Below are positions 4,635-6,360 of a stretch of DNA of 6,360 nt, one piece after another. A model generated the notes under the pieces. That model was not told the origin of the DNA, did not search any database, and saw only the letters and a program-made list of their open reading frames with translations. Every line of letters starts with the position of its first letter. Positions within the stretch are counted from its first letter, which is position 1. A program made the translations under genes and the position numbers. Source of the stretch: Bacteroidota bacterium (GTDB taxonomy: Bacteria; Bacteroidota; Bacteroidia; NS11-12g; UBA9320); assembly GCA_947499775.1 (NCBI GenBank), contig CANMPY010000117.1, positions 1-6,360 of the forward strand. The letters are read 5' to 3'.

Positions 4635-6360
4635 ATGAACTATACAGCTTTTACCAAATCATTTGATTTTGGCGACGGACGCACACTAACCCTCGAAACA
4701 GGGAAATTGGCAAAACAAGCACATGGATCCGTGGTGCTAACAATGGGCAAAACTATGATTTTGGCCACCGTGGTTTCAAATCTTGAAGCCAAAGAAGATT
4801 TAGATTTCCTTCCTCTTTCGGTAGATTACCAAGAAAAATTTGCGGCTGTTGGCCGTATCCCTGGTAGTTTTTTAAGAAGAGAAAGCCGTCTATCTGACTA
4901 CGAGGTATTAATATGCCGAATTGTAGATAGAGCAATTCGTCCATTGTTTCCGGACGATTACCATTCCGATACCCAAGTAAATTTGTTTTTGATATCGAGT
5001 GATGAGAATATATTGCCCGACGCCTTAGTAGGACTGGCTGCTTCAGCGGCCATTTGCATTACCGATATTCCTTTTGCAGGCCCAATTTCGGAAGTAAGAG
5101 TTGCGCGCATAGGGGGTAAATTTGTAATAAATCCTTATAAAGATCAGTTAGCCGATAGCGATTTAGATTTAATTGTGTCGGGAACAGCTGATGAATTAAA
5201 CATGGTTGAAGGCGAAATGAATAATGCTTCTGAGGCCGATATGGTTGAAGCTTTAAAATTAGCTCATGATTTTATCAAGAAGCAATGTGCGTTTCAATTA
5301 GAATTTTGTGAATTGCTTGGTGGACGAAAGCCTAGTCGGGTTTATTGCCATGAAGTGAACGATGAAGACTTGAAGAAAAAAGTTAGAGACGATGTATATC
5401 AAAAAATATATGATGTTGCAGCAATACCAAGTAATAAAGATGAGCGTTCGGCTGCATTTAAAGCTATATTAGACGACTATATTTTATCGCAGGAAGGACT
5501 TGAAGATTCAACCAAAAAATTAATAAAACGATATTTTGGAAAAGCTAAAAAGGAAGCCGTTCGAAATATGATGTTGGATACTCGAAGCCGATTGGATGGA
5601 CGTAAATTGGATGAGATTCGCCCAATATGGAGCGAAGTAGATTATTTACCATGTGCTCATGGTTCATCCGTGTTTACACGTGGTGAAACACAATCGTTAA
5701 CTACAGTTACCTTAGGTGGAAAATTAGACCAGCAGTTATTAGATAGCCCAATGGTTTATGGTAAAAGTGGATTTATGTTGCATTACAATTTTCCAGGCTT
5801 TAGCACTGGCGAAATAAAACCTAACCGTGCTCCAGCCCGCCGAGAAATAGGTCATGGATTTTTGGCTGCTCGAAGTTTAAAGAAAATGCTTCCCGATCAA
5901 GTGGATTATACCATTCGTATTGTTTCCGATATTCTAGAATCAAATGGTAGCAGTAGTATGGCTACTGTATGTGCAGGTTCATTAGCGTTAATGGATGCTG
6001 GTATTAAAATGAAAGAAGCCGTTTCGGGCATAGCCATGGGTATGATTTCGGATCCTAAAACGGGTCGTTATGCCATATTATCTGATATTTTAGGTGATGA
6101 AGATCATTTAGGCGACATGGATTTTAAAATTGTAGGAACCAAGGAAGGTATAGTTGCCTGCCAGATGGATATAAAAGTAGAAGGATTGTCGTATGAATTG
6201 TTAGCCGAAGCATTGGAGCAATCGCGACGTGGACGTCTTCATATTCTAAGCAAAATGAATGAAACACTTGCTGCACCAAGAGGCGAATTAAAACCTCATA
6301 CCCCTCGAATAGAGCGTATCGAAATAGAAAAAGATAAAATTGGGGCTGTTATCGGCAGTG
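4635..6360 (+). CDS. pnp: Polynucleotide phosphorylase (PNPase), 3' end outside window
   Basis: PNPase is a trimeric 3'-to-5' exoribonuclease that uses phosphate to release nucleoside diphosphates and can also add tails; it takes part in mRNA decay. The frame is open from the ATG at 4635 to the right edge, giving 575 of probably just over 700 residues. The first RNase PH-like domain (about 5-220) contains FDFGDGRTLTLETGKLAKQA, VDYQEKFAAVGRIPGSFLRR and DRAIRPLFP. A helical middle region (about 240-320) leads to the second, catalytic RNase PH domain, with RLDGR, HGSSVFTRGETQS (Arg349-Gln353), the NGSSSMA phosphate-binding serines (439-441) and EDHLGDMDFK. Asp490, Asp496 and Lys498 match the E. 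coli catalytic D486, D492 and K494. A KH RNA-binding domain begins near residue 555 (IEKDKIGAVIGS) and is cut by the window edge; the S1 domain should follow. One oddity is FPGFSTGE, with Gly388 where most relatives have a second Pro. Expression probably comes through rpsO across the stem-loop spacer. Confidence 0.97.
   Translation, partial: MNYTAFTKSFDFGDGRTLTLETGKLAKQAHGSVVLTMGKTMILATVVSNLEAKEDLDFLPLSVDYQEKFAAVGRIPGSFLRRESRLSDYEVLICRIVDRAIRPLFPDDYHSDTQVNLFLISSDENILPDALVGLAASAAICITDIPFAGPISEVRVARIGGKFVINPYKDQLADSDLDLIVSGTADELNMVEGEMNNASEADMVEALKLAHDFIKKQCAFQLEFCELLGGRKPSRVYCHEVNDEDLKKKVRDDVYQKIYDVAAIPSNKDERSAAFKAILDDYILSQEGLEDSTKKLIKRYFGKAKKEAVRNMMLDTRSRLDGRKLDEIRPIWSEVDYLPCAHGSSVFTRGETQSLTTVTLGGKLDQQLLDSPMVYGKSGFMLHYNFPGFSTGEIKPNRAPARREIGHGFLAARSLKKMLPDQVDYTIRIVSDILESNGSSSMATVCAGSLALMDAGIKMKEAVSGIAMGMISDPKTGRYAILSDILGDEDHLGDMDFKIVGTKEGIVACQMDIKVEGLSYELLAEALEQSRRGRLHILSKMNETLAAPRGELKPHTPRIERIEIEKDKIGAVIGS

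Noticed and set aside
4753..4944. Minus-strand open frame of 63 codons.
   Set aside because: It is antisense to the conserved N-terminal part of pnp and has no recognisable product.
1..6360. CRISPR array, tRNA or rRNA gene, insertion sequence, phage or toxin-antitoxin genes.
   Set aside because: No regularly spaced repeats, cloverleaf-like segments, transposase-like frames or terminal inverted repeats were seen. Almost all bases are taken up by the six genes described.

Overview
The window looks like chromosomal DNA from a Bacteroidota (Bacteroidetes) bacterium. The evidence is a C-terminal domain of the type IX secretion system (T9SS) class, AT-rich DNA without clear Shine-Dalgarno sequences, and matches to the Bacteroidota promoter -7 element TAnnTTTG just upstream of four of the six genes. 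The class, order and genus cannot be read from this sequence alone.

Layout, left to right. (1) Bases 1-1326, minus strand: the first 442 codons of a large exported protein of unknown function, running off the left edge. (2) Bases 1327-1475: a divergent intergenic region with two outward-facing promoter candidates and an A/T-rich palindrome. (3) Bases 1476-1826, plus strand: a 116-residue protein that is almost only a signal peptide plus a T9SS type A sorting domain. (4) Bases 1890-3242, minus strand: the magnesium channel/transporter MgtE, full length, convergent with the previous gene. (5) Bases 3315-4085, minus strand: the 16S rRNA dimethyltransferase KsgA (RsmA), 72 bases upstream of mgtE and probably in one transcript with it. 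(6) Bases 4086-4250: a divergent promoter region between ksgA and rpsO. (7) Bases 4251-4517 plus stop, plus strand: ribosomal protein S15. (8) Bases 4521-4634: an intergenic segment with two stem-loops, the second followed by seven T. (9) Bases 4635 to the right edge, plus strand: the first 575 codons of polynucleotide phosphorylase.

The right-hand two thirds is a housekeeping block for ribosome assembly and RNA turnover. KsgA and S15 both act on the 30S subunit and are transcribed away from a shared region. MgtE supplies Mg2+, which ribosomes need. The rpsO-pnp pair is an ancient gene order in which the intergenic RNA is often a control point. The left third is accessory: two exported proteins of unknown role, one carrying a T9SS address label with almost no cargo.

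I see no CRISPR array, insertion sequence, tRNA, rRNA or phage gene, and nothing that amounts to a new multi-gene system. The points most worth a second look are the nearly cargo-free T9SS protein, the two-hairpin rpsO-pnp leader, and the forced GTG start of ksgA sitting almost on top of its putative promoter.
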